Shown: positions 1-7,353 of the stretch, piece after piece | Layout: every line of letters starts with the position of its first letter | Position numbering within the stretch: the first letter of the stretch is position 1 | DNA from: Dysgonamonadaceae bacterium | Lineage (GTDB): Bacteria; Bacteroidota; Bacteroidia; Bacteroidales; Azobacteroidaceae | DNA: 7,353 nucleotides | Assembly (NCBI GenBank): GCA_031287395.1 | Contig: JAITTA010000034.1 | Coordinates: forward strand, 1 to 7,353 | Direction of reading: 5' to 3' | Program-made: the position numbers and the translations under genes | Notes under the pieces: model-generated | Seen by the model: only the letters and a program-made list of their open reading frames with translations | Databases searched by the model: none | What the model was told of the DNA's origin: nothing

Positions 1-809
1 GTATGAATGTCGGCAAGCTCCCGTTTAACTTGCATATGCATTTGTAACCCTATTCCATGGACCGGAATTCCTCTATCCTGCATTCCTTTTATCAGGTTAT
101 TTACAGCGGTCCTCTTGGCAGAGCTGTATTCGTGGCCGAAATCATTATAAAACAAAAGAGCGTCAGGATCCGCTTCGTGGGCGCATTGGAAAGCCCAGTC
201 GATGTATTCGGGCGCTCCTATATTCCGGGTCCAGATACATTCTTCTGCTGTCCGGAACGTACCATCGTCCTTGATGGCTTCATTCACTACATCCCAGGAA
301 GTAATTTTCCCTTTGTAACGGCCCACAACCGTATGTATATATTCCTTCATGACTTGTTTCCACTCTTCTTTCGACCCCTGAAAATTTTGTATCCAGGTTG
401 GCATGGCATTTGTCGATTGTTTATACCAAACCAAACAGTGTCCGTGTACCCGCATGCCGTTTGTACTGGCAAAATCGACCAGGTAGTCTGCATCATCCCA
501 GAAATACGTATCTTTCCCTTTGCTCAGGCATCCCATTTTCATGGCATTTTCGGCCGTAATACTGCCGAATTCTTTTATGACGGTATTTCTGTATGCCGTT
601 TTATTTTTCAGCGATTGGATGCTTAAAGCAGCGCCGACAGGGTAGGGAGCTTCTCTCAGAGACCCGATTTCTTTCCCTTTTTCATTTTCTCTGTTGTTGG
701 CAAGATCATTGCCGGAACAGGAAGAGCATGCCAACATTCCCGTGATGAACGGGAATGTCAGCAACAGAATAAACCTTTTTGCCAGCCTGTTGATAATATC
801 TCTATTCAT
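1..809 (-). CDS. GH10 endo-1,4-beta-xylanase lipoprotein, C-terminus cut off by window edge
   Basis: This gene encodes a family 10 glycoside hydrolase that would cut internal beta-1,4 linkages of xylan with retention of configuration. My reverse-strand translation gives 269 residues before the left edge. Residues 1-28 form a lipoprotein signal (basic N-terminus, hydrophobic stretch, MLAC with Cys28), so the enzyme is probably anchored in the outer membrane. The catalytic domain starts near residue 52 and shows TAENAMK (86-91), GHCLVW (123-128), WDVVNEA (172-178, Glu177 as acid/base) and GIGLQMH (252-258). By alignment with Streptomyces lividans XlnA, substrate-binding residues E87, N88, K91, H124, W128, N176, Q256 and H258 are kept. 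The nucleophile Glu, expected in a TELD-like motif, lies beyond the edge. No carbohydrate-binding module interrupts the visible barrel. The residue after W128 is Tyr, where His is common, and YNDFGHE replaces the usual YNDYNxE. The start overlaps the susD stop by 8 bases, which also fixes this start. The family call is secure; the exact substrate is inferred. Confidence 0.93.
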   Translation of the reverse strand, partial: MNRDIINRLAKRFILLLTFPFITGMLACSSCSGNDLANNRENEKGKEIGSLREAPYPVGAALSIQSLKNKTAYRNTVIKEFGSITAENAMKMGCLSKGKDTYFWDDADYLVDFASTNGMRVHGHCLVWYKQSTNAMPTWIQNFQGSKEEWKQVMKEYIHTVVGRYKGKITSWDVVNEAIKDDGTFRTAEECIWTRNIGAPEYIDWAFQCAHEADPDALLFYNDFGHEYSSAKRTAVNNLIKGMQDRGIPVHGIGLQMHMQVKRELADIH

Positions 810-2457
810 AACCTTCGTTTTGTTGCAATACATGTCCGACATTTGCATCAATTACCCGTTGCGGAAAAGGTAACAACATGTGGTAGTCCTGTATACCGGG
901 TAATTTATCCCGTTCCCCGGAGGCAATGTGATTGTATTTACGAACCCTCTCCACCAATTTCCCGGTTCGTGTCAAGGTTTCCCGGCGATGCTCTTCCGTT
1001 ACCAGTTCCCGGGCCCTTTCGTCCAGGATATATTCCAGAGTGACTTGCGATGCCGTAATCGGGGAGGCATTCGACCGGATGCGAATTTGATTGATGTAAT
1101 AAGCGGCTCCGTCCGATTCGCTGTTCTTCCCCTGTTTGTGTAATGCTTCTGCAAGCAACAGATAAGTATCGGCCAGCCTCAGATAGGTCTGATCCGCATA
1201 GGAATACGATTCTCCGTAGCGATTGGGATCGTCGAATGTCCAATCCCATTTACGGGTACTCATCCACCGGTTGTTATTGGTAGTCATTTTAGCGACCGTC
1301 GAATCGCAAATCACATCCTTACCGGATTTGTCCACGTACTTGCGACGAATCGCGTAATCGCTGTAACGATGGTCTTTCGTTTCGTAAAGGGTAAATACCC
1401 ATGCCGTAATTCCCGCACGTCCGATTCCGCGGCCTCCATATTCCGGAGAATAATCTACGTTGAGGTTATTGTAAGCCGATACCCAGGTACGGCGCATGCA
1501 ATTGCTATAACGTCCCAGTAAATTATCGACATCCGAGTTTGGAAACACCCACAATCCTTCGGTATTCCCTTCGGAAGGAAGGATATTTCCGTTATAAAAC
1601 TGATCCATGAACGGACAGCCCGGTTGTGATTTTTTTATACCGTAACGTTGTGTGATCAACTTAAAATTAGAATTATTGATGACGGCCCTGGCTTTTGCTT
1701 CCGCCTCGGCGGGTTTGTTTTGCCACAAATACAACTCCGACAGGTAGTGCTGGGCAATTACCTTCGACAGGCAGGTCACATCCTGAGCATTGTCGGGTAA
1801 CCACTGTTCGGCAAATAATAAATCCTGTTCCATAGCATCCTGGATCTCCGACACAGGATTGCGTTCCCAATCGTCGCGGTAATTTTCGCCGGTAATTTCT
1901 TCCAGGCTTAAGGGTACCGGTCCGAAAGTCATGCACAGGTGACGGTAAGCCCAGGCACGAATCAGACGGGCATGAGCGATGATTTCATTCTGATTCTTTT
2001 CGTCGCCTTCGGAGGAACCGCCCATCCAGTCGACGTCCGGATTTGTTGCCCGTTTGATGATCATATTGGCGGAACTGATACACCGGTAAAGAATTAAGAA
2101 TAAACCCTGCTTGCTGGAGTCGCTTACGTCTCCGTTGAGAAATTGCATTGTCGGGTTCAAATCCACATTGTAACGGTTGAGCCCGCGGGTCCAGGATAAT
2201 TCCGTATTCGCCCAGCCCGTATCGGTACCGATCTTCCAAATGACTCCCAATTCTGCCGACTGGATCATTTCCCGGCGTTCCTGCCGCGGGAAATTCAACA
2301 AGGCGTATTTTGCGGCAAGGAACCCGTTGTAATCGGTAAATAAATTTTCTGCAAACGCATCGTCTTTCGGTTCTTCTTTGAGGAAGGCATCCTCGTCACA
2401 ACCGGCAAACAATAGAGTCGTAACGAATAAAAACAGGTAATAAATATATCTTCTCAT
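802..2457 (-). CDS. SusD/RagB-family surface glycan-binding lipoprotein
   Basis: This is a SusD-like outer-membrane lipoprotein of 551 residues, a normal length for the family. It should bind oligosaccharides at the cell surface and cap the SusC channel. The signal ends in LFAGC with Cys20 as the lipidated residue. The acidic DED that follows resembles the Bacteroidetes lipoprotein surface-export signal. Family hallmarks are the helical repeat around residues 161-183 (ARLIRAWAYRHL followed by FGPVPL), the C-terminal YLRLADTYLLLAEAL helix, the ERARELVTEEHRRETLTRTG segment that matches the family's ERRrELafEGhRwfDLrRtGk pattern, and LLPFPQRVIDAN near the end. It starts 48 bases after susC and its stop overlaps the xylanase start, so the three genes are very probably one operon. 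The glycan is inferred to be xylan from the neighbouring GH10 gene; SusD sequence alone does not reveal it. Confidence 0.95.
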   Translation of the reverse strand: MRRYIYYLFLFVTTLLFAGCDEDAFLKEEPKDDAFAENLFTDYNGFLAAKYALLNFPRQERREMIQSAELGVIWKIGTDTGWANTELSWTRGLNRYNVDLNPTMQFLNGDVSDSSKQGLFLILYRCISSANMIIKRATNPDVDWMGGSSEGDEKNQNEIIAHARLIRAWAYRHLCMTFGPVPLSLEEITGENYRDDWERNPVSEIQDAMEQDLLFAEQWLPDNAQDVTCLSKVIAQHYLSELYLWQNKPAEAEAKARAVINNSNFKLITQRYGIKKSQPGCPFMDQFYNGNILPSEGNTEGLWVFPNSDVDNLLGRYSNCMRRTWVSAYNNLNVDYSPEYGGRGIGRAGITAWVFTLYETKDHRYSDYAIRRKYVDKSGKDVICDSTVAKMTTNNNRWMSTRKWDWTFDDPNRYGESYSYADQTYLRLADTYLLLAEALHKQGKNSESDGAAYYINQIRIRSNASPITASQVTLEYILDERARELVTEEHRRETLTRTGKLVERVRKYNHIASGERDKLPGIQDYHMLLPFPQRVIDANVGHVLQQNEGYE

Positions 2458-2505
2458 GACTTTTTCTTTTTGATGTAAATAATTCGATATTTGATGATTT
2501 CATTA

Positions 2506-5460
2506 TTAGAAGCCGAAACGCAATCCGAGAATATAGGAACGTGTCAGCGGTACGGTATAGTCGCTGGTAATTTCCGGATCAAGCCCAATATAATTAGTGA
2601 ATGTTATCAGGTTTTTGGCATTAGCAAATACCTCCAGACGATTGAATCCGATTTTATTCAGGATTGTTTTCGGTAATTTATAGGACAAAGTCACATCGTT
2701 CAAACGGATGTAAGAAGCATCGTTCATTTTGCCAAAATAAGTCAAACCATGAGGGTTCGAATCGTCACGGTTGGCGGGATATGTATTCAATTTATTTTCC
2801 GGCGTCCACCATTCGCGTTGCCGGATATTGGATTTTCCGTCGAAAAAGACATTTGTGTACTCCGTATAGCGTGTCACTCCATTTACAGCATTCAGAAAAA
2901 AGCTGAAAGTCAGGTCTTTATAAGACAGTGTGTTCATCAAGCCTGCTACAAAATCCGGATCTTTATAGCCAATGATATCCATATCGTCCGCAGTAATTTT
3001 TCCGTCGGGAACTCCGTCGGGTCCGCTCCGGTCGATCAGACGAACATCTCCCGGCTTGGACTGGGGCATGTGAGAATTGGCGATATCGTCGCCTTCCTGC
3101 CAGATCCCATCAAAAATATAAGAATAGATGACGTTGATGGGCTTTCCGATGAACCAACGGCTACCCAGATTATCCATGGCTTTTCCATTTTCATCGAATA
3201 AACCGACATTGACGATCTTATTGCGGTTATGTGCAATATTAAAATCGGTGGTCCAGGTGAAATCTTTTGTTTTTACATTGACGGAAGAAACCTGAAACTC
3301 GATCCCATAACTACTTGTTTTCCCTATATTTTGCCGGATTGAACCGACTCCATTGATCTGAGGGATCTGCTTATTAAGCAGCAAATCGTAAGTATTGGCT
3401 TTATAAGCGTCGATCGAACCGTACAAACGTCCTTTCAGGAAAGAATAATCAATACCGGCGTTGAATTGGCGGGTGGTTTCCCAACTCAATGTAGGATCTG
3501 CCAGTTTGTTGGAATAGAATCCTATCAACGGATTTTTGTCATTATCGAGGTAGTATTCATTCGACATGGTAGGCAAAGCGGTATAGGCGCTAATAGCCTG
3601 ATTACCGTTTTCTCCATAAGAAAGGCGCAGTTTCAAACGATCCAGCCAACTTCCGGCCGGTTCCATAAACGATTCCTGTTCCAGATTCCAGCCCAATGCC
3701 GCAGAAGGGAAAATTCCGAATTTGGTATTGGCTCCGAAAGCGGAAAATCCGTCGCGGCGAGCGGTCAAAGTCATTAAATAACGGTTATCGAAGGTATAAT
3801 TCAATCGTAACATTTGAGACAAATTTGCCGTCTTTATATAAGAGTCTTCGGGAGAAAGGGTGGTTGCCAACTTAAACTGGTAATAGGTCATATAATCCCC
3901 CGGAAAACCGACGCCTTCGTTGTCGTGGAACTTCTGAGTGAATTGTTGCGCACTGTACACAGCGGTAAAATTCAAATAATGCTTGTCGACGCTGTAATTA
4001 TAGTTCAGGATATTTTCCAGAGTCCAGTCTTCTTTCCCCTGATTATTAACTTGGGCAACTCCTCCTTTCTGTTCACCTTCCAGGGTGTTTGAAATGGCCT
4101 TGTATTGTTCGATCAAACGGTAACGGTAATTATATCCCCCGATAATGCGGTAGGATAAACCTTTCAGAAATGGAAAATCCACATGCAGATAATTCGTGGT
4201 AACCACCGAACGAGACACATCTTCCTTTTTATAATTAAGTGGTTCAAGCGGATTCGTCGCGTTCAAGTCATCCGGCCATGGATGGTATTCAATGGATCCG
4301 TCTTCCTGGTATGGAATTGTCAGAGGACTCATTTTCATCGCATTGGAAAAATTGGCTTTGGCTCCGGGACGATTATAATAACCCAACTGCGTGTTGGTCC
4401 CGAATTTTAACCAAGGTTTGATACGAGTTTCCAAATTGACGCGCAGAGTATATCTGTCGTAATTGTCATTGATCGCAATGCCCTTCAAATCCGAAACATT
4501 GGCGGCAACAAAATAGTTTGTGGATTCATTTCCTCCTGAAACAGAAAGATTGTACTCCTGACGAATTCCTGTTTGTGTAGCCAAATCGATCCATTTTGTA
4601 TTTCTACCCAAATTGTATTGCTCCTGTTCAAACGAACCGACATAACCCAAGCGTTCTTTCTTAAAATTGTAAAACTGTTCCCCGTTCATCATTTCGGGGA
4701 GGTTGGCATATTCGTCGAATCCCCAAAAGCTGTCGAAATTGATACGGACTTTTCCCGTTATTCCTTTTTTGGTTGTAATCAACATGACTCCATTGGCTGC
4801 ACGGGCGCCGTAAATGGCAGCGGACGATGCATCTTTCAATATTTCGATGGACTCGATATCCGCAGGATTGATCTCCGAAAGAAAACCGGAATAAGGGATT
4901 CCGTCCAATACAATCAGAGGAGAAGCATCGGCGCTGATCGAATTCTGTGCACGTACACGGATTTTGGTGTCCTGCCCTTCTACACTGGAGCTGACATTGG
5001 TTATCTGAACTCCGGCAATCTTTCCCTGTAGCGATTGAATCACATTGGTTTGAGGCATATCTTCCACCTGCGAAGGCTTGAAAGAAACGACCGAGCCTGT
5101 AATATCACTTTTACGTTGGGTTCCATACCCAACCACCACCACTTCATCCAAAAGCCGGACATCCTCTTGCAATTGAATGTCGATTTGAGTCCTGTTTCCT
5201 GCTTTTTCACGGTGGGTTTCATAACCTACATAGGAAAAAATAAGGGTGGATTCTATTGAAGGAACACGGATTTTATAATTCCCTCCACCGTCGGTGACTG
5301 TTCCTCCGCTACCAGGAATGGAAATGCTCACTCCTGCCAAAGGTTCTCCTGTATGGTCGGATACTTTTCCGGAAATGGAGATTTGTCCGGTTGTCTGTGA
5401 CTGGATATTTGTAGCAAAAATTACCAGTAACAAAAAGAATAGTAATTTTCTTTTTTTCAT
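2506..5460 (-). CDS. SusC/RagA-family TonB-linked outer membrane transporter
   Basis: This 984-residue protein is a SusC-type TonB-dependent outer-membrane channel that imports oligosaccharides into the periplasm with energy from the TonB-ExbBD complex. A signal peptide covers about residues 1-21 (MKKRK then a Leu/Phe-rich core). Residues about 28-99 are a carboxypeptidase-D-like (CarboxypepD_reg-like) beta-sandwich typical of SusC. The TonB-box region LDEVVVVGYGTQRK lies at 104-117. The plug follows to about residue 233, with VLDGIPY (184-190) and the SusC signature around IESIEILKDASSAAIYGARA (202-221). The rest is the beta-barrel, ending in an aromatic residue (LRFGF) as expected for BAM-dependent insertion. 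There is no N-terminal STN domain, so it is probably not the signalling partner of an ECF-sigma/anti-sigma pair. It is the first gene of the inferred operon; its start follows an A/T-rich leader and a promoter match at 5501-5509. Confidence 0.96.
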   Translation of the reverse strand: MKKRKLLFFLLLVIFATNIQSQTTGQISISGKVSDHTGEPLAGVSISIPGSGGTVTDGGGNYKIRVPSIESTLIFSYVGYETHREKAGNRTQIDIQLQEDVRLLDEVVVVGYGTQRKSDITGSVVSFKPSQVEDMPQTNVIQSLQGKIAGVQITNVSSSVEGQDTKIRVRAQNSISADASPLIVLDGIPYSGFLSEINPADIESIEILKDASSAAIYGARAANGVMLITTKKGITGKVRINFDSFWGFDEYANLPEMMNGEQFYNFKKERLGYVGSFEQEQYNLGRNTKWIDLATQTGIRQEYNLSVSGGNESTNYFVAANVSDLKGIAINDNYDRYTLRVNLETRIKPWLKFGTNTQLGYYNRPGAKANFSNAMKMSPLTIPYQEDGSIEYHPWPDDLNATNPLEPLNYKKEDVSRSVVTTNYLHVDFPFLKGLSYRIIGGYNYRYRLIEQYKAISNTLEGEQKGGVAQVNNQGKEDWTLENILNYNYSVDKHYLNFTAVYSAQQFTQKFHDNEGVGFPGDYMTYYQFKLATTLSPEDSYIKTANLSQMLRLNYTFDNRYLMTLTARRDGFSAFGANTKFGIFPSAALGWNLEQESFMEPAGSWLDRLKLRLSYGENGNQAISAYTALPTMSNEYYLDNDKNPLIGFYSNKLADPTLSWETTRQFNAGIDYSFLKGRLYGSIDAYKANTYDLLLNKQIPQINGVGSIRQNIGKTSSYGIEFQVSSVNVKTKDFTWTTDFNIAHNRNKIVNVGLFDENGKAMDNLGSRWFIGKPINVIYSYIFDGIWQEGDDIANSHMPQSKPGDVRLIDRSGPDGVPDGKITADDMDIIGYKDPDFVAGLMNTLSYKDLTFSFFLNAVNGVTRYTEYTNVFFDGKSNIRQREWWTPENKLNTYPANRDDSNPHGLTYFGKMNDASYIRLNDVTLSYKLPKTILNKIGFNRLEVFANAKNLITFTNYIGLDPEITSDYTVPLTRSYILGLRFGF

Positions 5461-5500
5461 AATCGTATATTTAATTTAAAAAGTTAATGATAAGAATGAG

Positions 5501-5509
5501 ACAAAATTA
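5501..5509 (-). promoter_or_regulatory. Candidate -7 promoter element for the susC-susD-GH10 operon
   Basis: On the minus strand this reads TAATTTTGT, a full match to the Bacteroides -7 consensus TAnnTTTG plus a pyrimidine. It would start transcription near 5494-5497 and leave a leader of about 35 bases before the susC ATG at 5460. No good -33 TTG lies at the usual distance. The nearest candidate is TTTA at 5537-5534 with a 24-base spacer, so the promoter may depend on an activator, as polysaccharide loci often do. The assignment rests on motif match and position only. Confidence 0.5.
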
Positions 5510-5514
5510 AAGCA

Positions 5515-5529
5515 TTCTTAAATTAAGAA
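5515..5529. repeat. 15-bp palindrome upstream of the susC promoter
   Basis: The sequence has two perfect 7-base arms, TTCTTAA and TTAAGAA, around one central base. Its centre is about 17 bases upstream of the candidate -7 element, where a -33 region would be. It could be an operator for an unlinked regulator. Because it is wholly A/T-rich apart from two G/C pairs, chance is a serious alternative. It also overlaps the stop of the small open frame at 5523-5609. Confidence 0.35.
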
Positions 5530-5609
5530 GTTCTAAACATGTCCAATCTTCTTTTAAAATCGTCCAGATATTTTGCATCAATACGATTACAAGAATTTAT
5601 TTTATTCAT
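5523..5609 (-). CDS. Small open frame of 28 codons between the transporter gene and susC
   Basis: An ATG at 5609 opens a 28-residue frame ending in TAA at 5523-5525. It starts 10 bases after the transporter stop codon. The C-terminal half is charged and looks helical (DAKYLDDFKRRLDMFRTS). I recognise no family. The same frame is also open upstream without an ATG, as a shadow of the last transporter helix, so it could be a chance frame, a small operon partner, or a C-terminal tail separated from the transporter by a frameshift. It ends about 13 bases before the candidate susC -7 element, so it lies outside the susC mRNA leader. Confidence 0.2.
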   Translation of the reverse strand: MNKINSCNRIDAKYLDDFKRRLDMFRTS

Positions 5610-5619
5610 ATCATGAAGA

Positions 5620-6996
5620 TTACGGCTTTGTACGTTGTGCTGAAGCATAAATTCCAATAACACAAAGTAATACGAAGATGATAAAAGTAATATGAAGACT
5701 TTTCATGAAATCGGGGTGTACTTCGGGGGTTATTTTTTTGCCTCCGACAAATAACGACAAGGTCATTCCGGCAATCCCCATGCTGAATGCCTGACCTGTC
5801 AGACGCATGGTACCCATGGTTGCAGAGGCTTGTCCATAATATTTTTTTTCAACCGAACTCATAATGACATTGGTATTGGGAGAAGAAAAAATCCCAAATC
5901 CGATGCCCAACAAAACCAAAAATACGATCAAAACGGAAACCGGCATTTCCGGAGAAATAAAAATCATTCCTGTCAAACCCACAACTATAATAGACATTCC
6001 CATGGTTGCCAGTACGGATGGTGGTATTTTATCCGATAACCGGCCTGAAATCAAGGAAAAAACCGATTGAATACAGGCCTGTGATATCAGAATCAAACCC
6101 GCAGTACGAGCATCAAACCCACCAATGTATTGCAAATATAAACTCAACATAAACGCAACTGCCGAAGTCGCTGCATAATTGATTAATGCCGAAAGGGAAG
6201 ACAAAGCAAAAATGCGATTTTTACTGATCAAATTCACATTAAATACAGGAGAAGTATAACGGCGCTCATAATAAGCAAAGAAAAGAAACAGGACCATACC
6301 GATCCCTAAAAAAAGAAATCCTTCCCAATCGGGCAATTGTGTAAATCCATAAATTAAACCCAATAACCCCAATCCATAAACAATACTACCGATATAATCG
6401 AACTTTTCTCCTTTGGCTTCAATCCATTCCCCTTTTAAAAAAAAGAACGATAACAAAACAACCACAAATCCGACAGCGGCAGACACGTAAAATATACTTT
6501 GCCATCCCCAGTAATGAGTCAGAAAACCTCCCAGAAAAGGTCCGGCTGCAAGCGATAAATAAACTACCGATGTGTTGATACCCAATGCTTTCCCTCTTTG
6601 GTTCGCCGGAAAAATTGAGGTTAAAATAGCCGTATTGGTTCCGAACAACATGGCGCTCCCCATCCCGGCAAGAAAACGAAGAACGATCAACATTTCTCCG
6701 GAAGTTGCGAGACCGCATAAGAAAGTCGTTACGGAAAATATAAAAACGCCTAAAGTATATACTTTTTTTCGGCCGATGAGATCTGCCCAACGCGCGAAAG
6801 GAATCTGAAAAATTGCAGACGATAAAAGATAAGCTGTCGCCGTCCAGGTCAATGTTACTACATCCAATGAGAAAGTTTTACCTATCTCCGGTAATGCCAA
6901 ATTCAGTGCAGATCCCATAAATGGGACCAGAAATGCCGACATGCAGAGTACCAGCAACGCTTTATTCGGTTGAATATCTAATTCTTTCGTCTTCAT
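5620..6996 (-). CDS. MFS transporter, DHA2 (14-TMS drug:H+ antiporter) type
   Basis: This 458-residue inner-membrane protein belongs to the major facilitator superfamily. I count 14 hydrophobic segments, roughly at 13-34, 47-66, 77-96, 101-127, 137-160, 166-187, 200-218, 225-242, 262-283, 298-316, 327-347, 353-371, 395-416 and 433-452, which points to the DHA2 family. Motif A is visible after helix 2 (ADLIGRKK, 71-78) and the antiporter motif C in helix 5 (AAGPFLGG, 150-157), followed by WGWQSIFYV. The first helix has LNLALP where DHA2 proteins often have a conserved Asp and VNVALP. Export of a toxic compound or metabolite by proton antiport is the likely role, substrate unknown. An upstream in-frame ATG at 7062 would add 22 residues, but the best promoter lies between the two ATGs, so I chose 6996. 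The gene looks more A/T-rich than susCD and is probably a separate unit. Confidence 0.88.
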   Translation of the reverse strand: MKTKELDIQPNKALLVLCMSAFLVPFMGSALNLALPEIGKTFSLDVVTLTWTATAYLLSSAIFQIPFARWADLIGRKKVYTLGVFIFSVTTFLCGLATSGEMLIVLRFLAGMGSAMLFGTNTAILTSIFPANQRGKALGINTSVVYLSLAAGPFLGGFLTHYWGWQSIFYVSAAVGFVVVLLSFFFLKGEWIEAKGEKFDYIGSIVYGLGLLGLIYGFTQLPDWEGFLFLGIGMVLFLFFAYYERRYTSPVFNVNLISKNRIFALSSLSALINYAATSAVAFMLSLYLQYIGGFDARTAGLILISQACIQSVFSLISGRLSDKIPPSVLATMGMSIIVVGLTGMIFISPEMPVSVLIVFLVLLGIGFGIFSSPNTNVIMSSVEKKYYGQASATMGTMRLTGQAFSMGIAGMTLSLFVGGKKITPEVHPDFMKSLHITFIIFVLLCVIGIYASAQRTKP

Positions 6997-7004
6997 AATT
7001 TTGT

Positions 7005-7034
7005 GCAAAAGTAAAAAAAAAGCGGCAGATACAA
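7005..7034 (-). promoter_or_regulatory. Bacteroides-type promoter of the MFS transporter gene
   Basis: On the minus strand a -33 TTG (7034-7032) is followed after 18 bases by TACTTTTGC (7013-7005), a perfect TAnnTTTG plus pyrimidine. Transcription would start near 6998-7001, only a few bases before the ATG at 6996, giving an almost leaderless mRNA. The spacer carries most of a nine-base A/T homopolymer (7013-7021). This site is the main argument against the longer reading of the transporter from 7062. Confidence 0.65.
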
Positions 7035-7107
7035 GGAAAATAATTTTTCCCCGTTCATTCATTTTTCCGGATTTTTGGCACGATTTTTTCTGTTTCTAGG
7101 AAAAAAT
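7035..7107. repeat. Repeated GGAAAAT / ATTTTTCC motifs between divergent promoters
   Basis: The space between the two candidate promoters holds four copies of one short motif. They are GGAAAAT at 7035-7041, ATTTTTCC at 7043-7050 and again at 7061-7068, and GGAAAAAAT at 7099-7107. The first two form an inverted repeat (GGAAAA, four bases, TTTTCC) directly against the -33 element of the transporter promoter. The last lies between the -33 and -7 regions of the rightward promoter. They could be operator half-sites for a regulator acting on both directions. A/T-rich low complexity is the plain alternative. Confidence 0.3.
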
Positions 7108-7119
7108 AGTTACATTTGC
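7090..7119 (+). promoter_or_regulatory. Candidate rightward promoter facing the AG-repeat region
   Basis: TACATTTGC at 7111-7119 is a perfect match to the Bacteroides -7 element TAnnTTTG plus pyrimidine. Eighteen bases upstream is CTG (7090-7092), one base off the -33 TTG and at the same spacing as the divergent transporter promoter. Transcription would begin near 7125, about 17 bases before the ATG at 7142. The fit of -7 element, spacing and short leader suggests that a rightward gene starts here. Confidence 0.5.
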
Positions 7120-7141
7120 CGGGACTTACACAACATAACCC

Positions 7142-7353
<212 letters not shown>

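Noticed and set aside
57..626. 189-residue plus-strand open frame
   Set aside because: It is the antisense shadow of the GH10 xylanase gene, whose minus-strand frame carries clear catalytic motifs.
938..2239. Minus-strand open frames of 84-103 residues inside susD
   Set aside because: They are out-of-frame shadows of susD with low-complexity, Arg/Gly-rich translations.
2458..2505. AATAAT / ATTATT inverted repeat in the susC-susD spacer
   Set aside because: Six A/T-only pairs across an 18-base loop are too weak to call an RNA structure.
2749..5259. Several plus-strand open frames of 60-150 residues
   Set aside because: All lie antisense to susC, have no recognisable domains, and are explained by the codon use of the real gene.
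5605..5617. TTCAT-GAT-ATGAA inverted repeat after the transporter stop as a terminator
   Set aside because: The arms are only five bases with a three-base loop, and no U-run follows. No convincing terminator was found between the transporter and susC.
6419..6790. 123-residue minus-strand open frame inside the transporter gene
   Set aside because: It is an out-of-frame shadow; the MFS frame through the same bases has helices and motifs A and C.
5620..6996. The MFS gene as the inner-membrane sugar transporter of the xylan locus
   Set aside because: Fourteen helices and an antiporter motif C point to DHA2 efflux, whereas sugar symporters of such loci are usually 12-helix GPH or sugar-porter types. 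It also has its own promoter.

Overview
The window looks like chromosomal DNA from a Bacteroidota bacterium, most likely of the order Bacteroidales. The evidence is a SusC/SusD pair, two lipoproteins with signal peptidase II signals, start sites with A-rich leaders and no clear Shine-Dalgarno sequence, and three matches to the Bacteroides -7 promoter element TAnnTTTG. I cannot name the species. All confident genes lie on the minus strand, so the map reads from right to left.

Positions 5460 down to 1 carry the start of a polysaccharide utilization locus: susC (5460-2506), susD (2457-802) and a GH10 endo-1,4-beta-xylanase lipoprotein. The xylanase begins inside the end of susD (ATGAATAG overlap) and runs off the left edge after 269 residues. 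Family knowledge gives the logic: the surface xylanase cuts xylan, SusD captures the oligosaccharides at the cell surface, and the TonB-dependent SusC channel brings them into the periplasm. Xylan or a related heteroxylan is the inferred substrate, resting on the one visible enzyme. No regulator (HTCS, ECF sigma/anti-sigma, AraC) is in the window. A candidate promoter and a 15-bp palindrome lie just upstream of susC.

Positions 5620-6996 encode a 14-helix major facilitator superfamily transporter of the DHA2 (drug:H+ antiporter) type. Its probable start is at 6996, downstream of an excellent promoter match that would give a nearly leaderless mRNA. It is probably not part of the sugar system. 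A 28-codon open frame (5609-5523) sits between it and susC and may or may not be a gene.

Positions 6997-7353 hold no confident gene but are the most unusual part. There is a second promoter match pointing right (7111-7119), repeated GGAAAAT/ATTTTTCC motifs between the two divergent promoters, an AT-rich hairpin, and a perfect (AG)25 dinucleotide tract (7225-7274). A short ORF from 7142 enters the tract and stops just after it. Gaining one AG unit, or losing two, would join it to a frame that is open to the window edge. This is the arrangement expected of a slippage-controlled, phase-variable gene, but an assembly or sequencing artefact near the window end is a real alternative.
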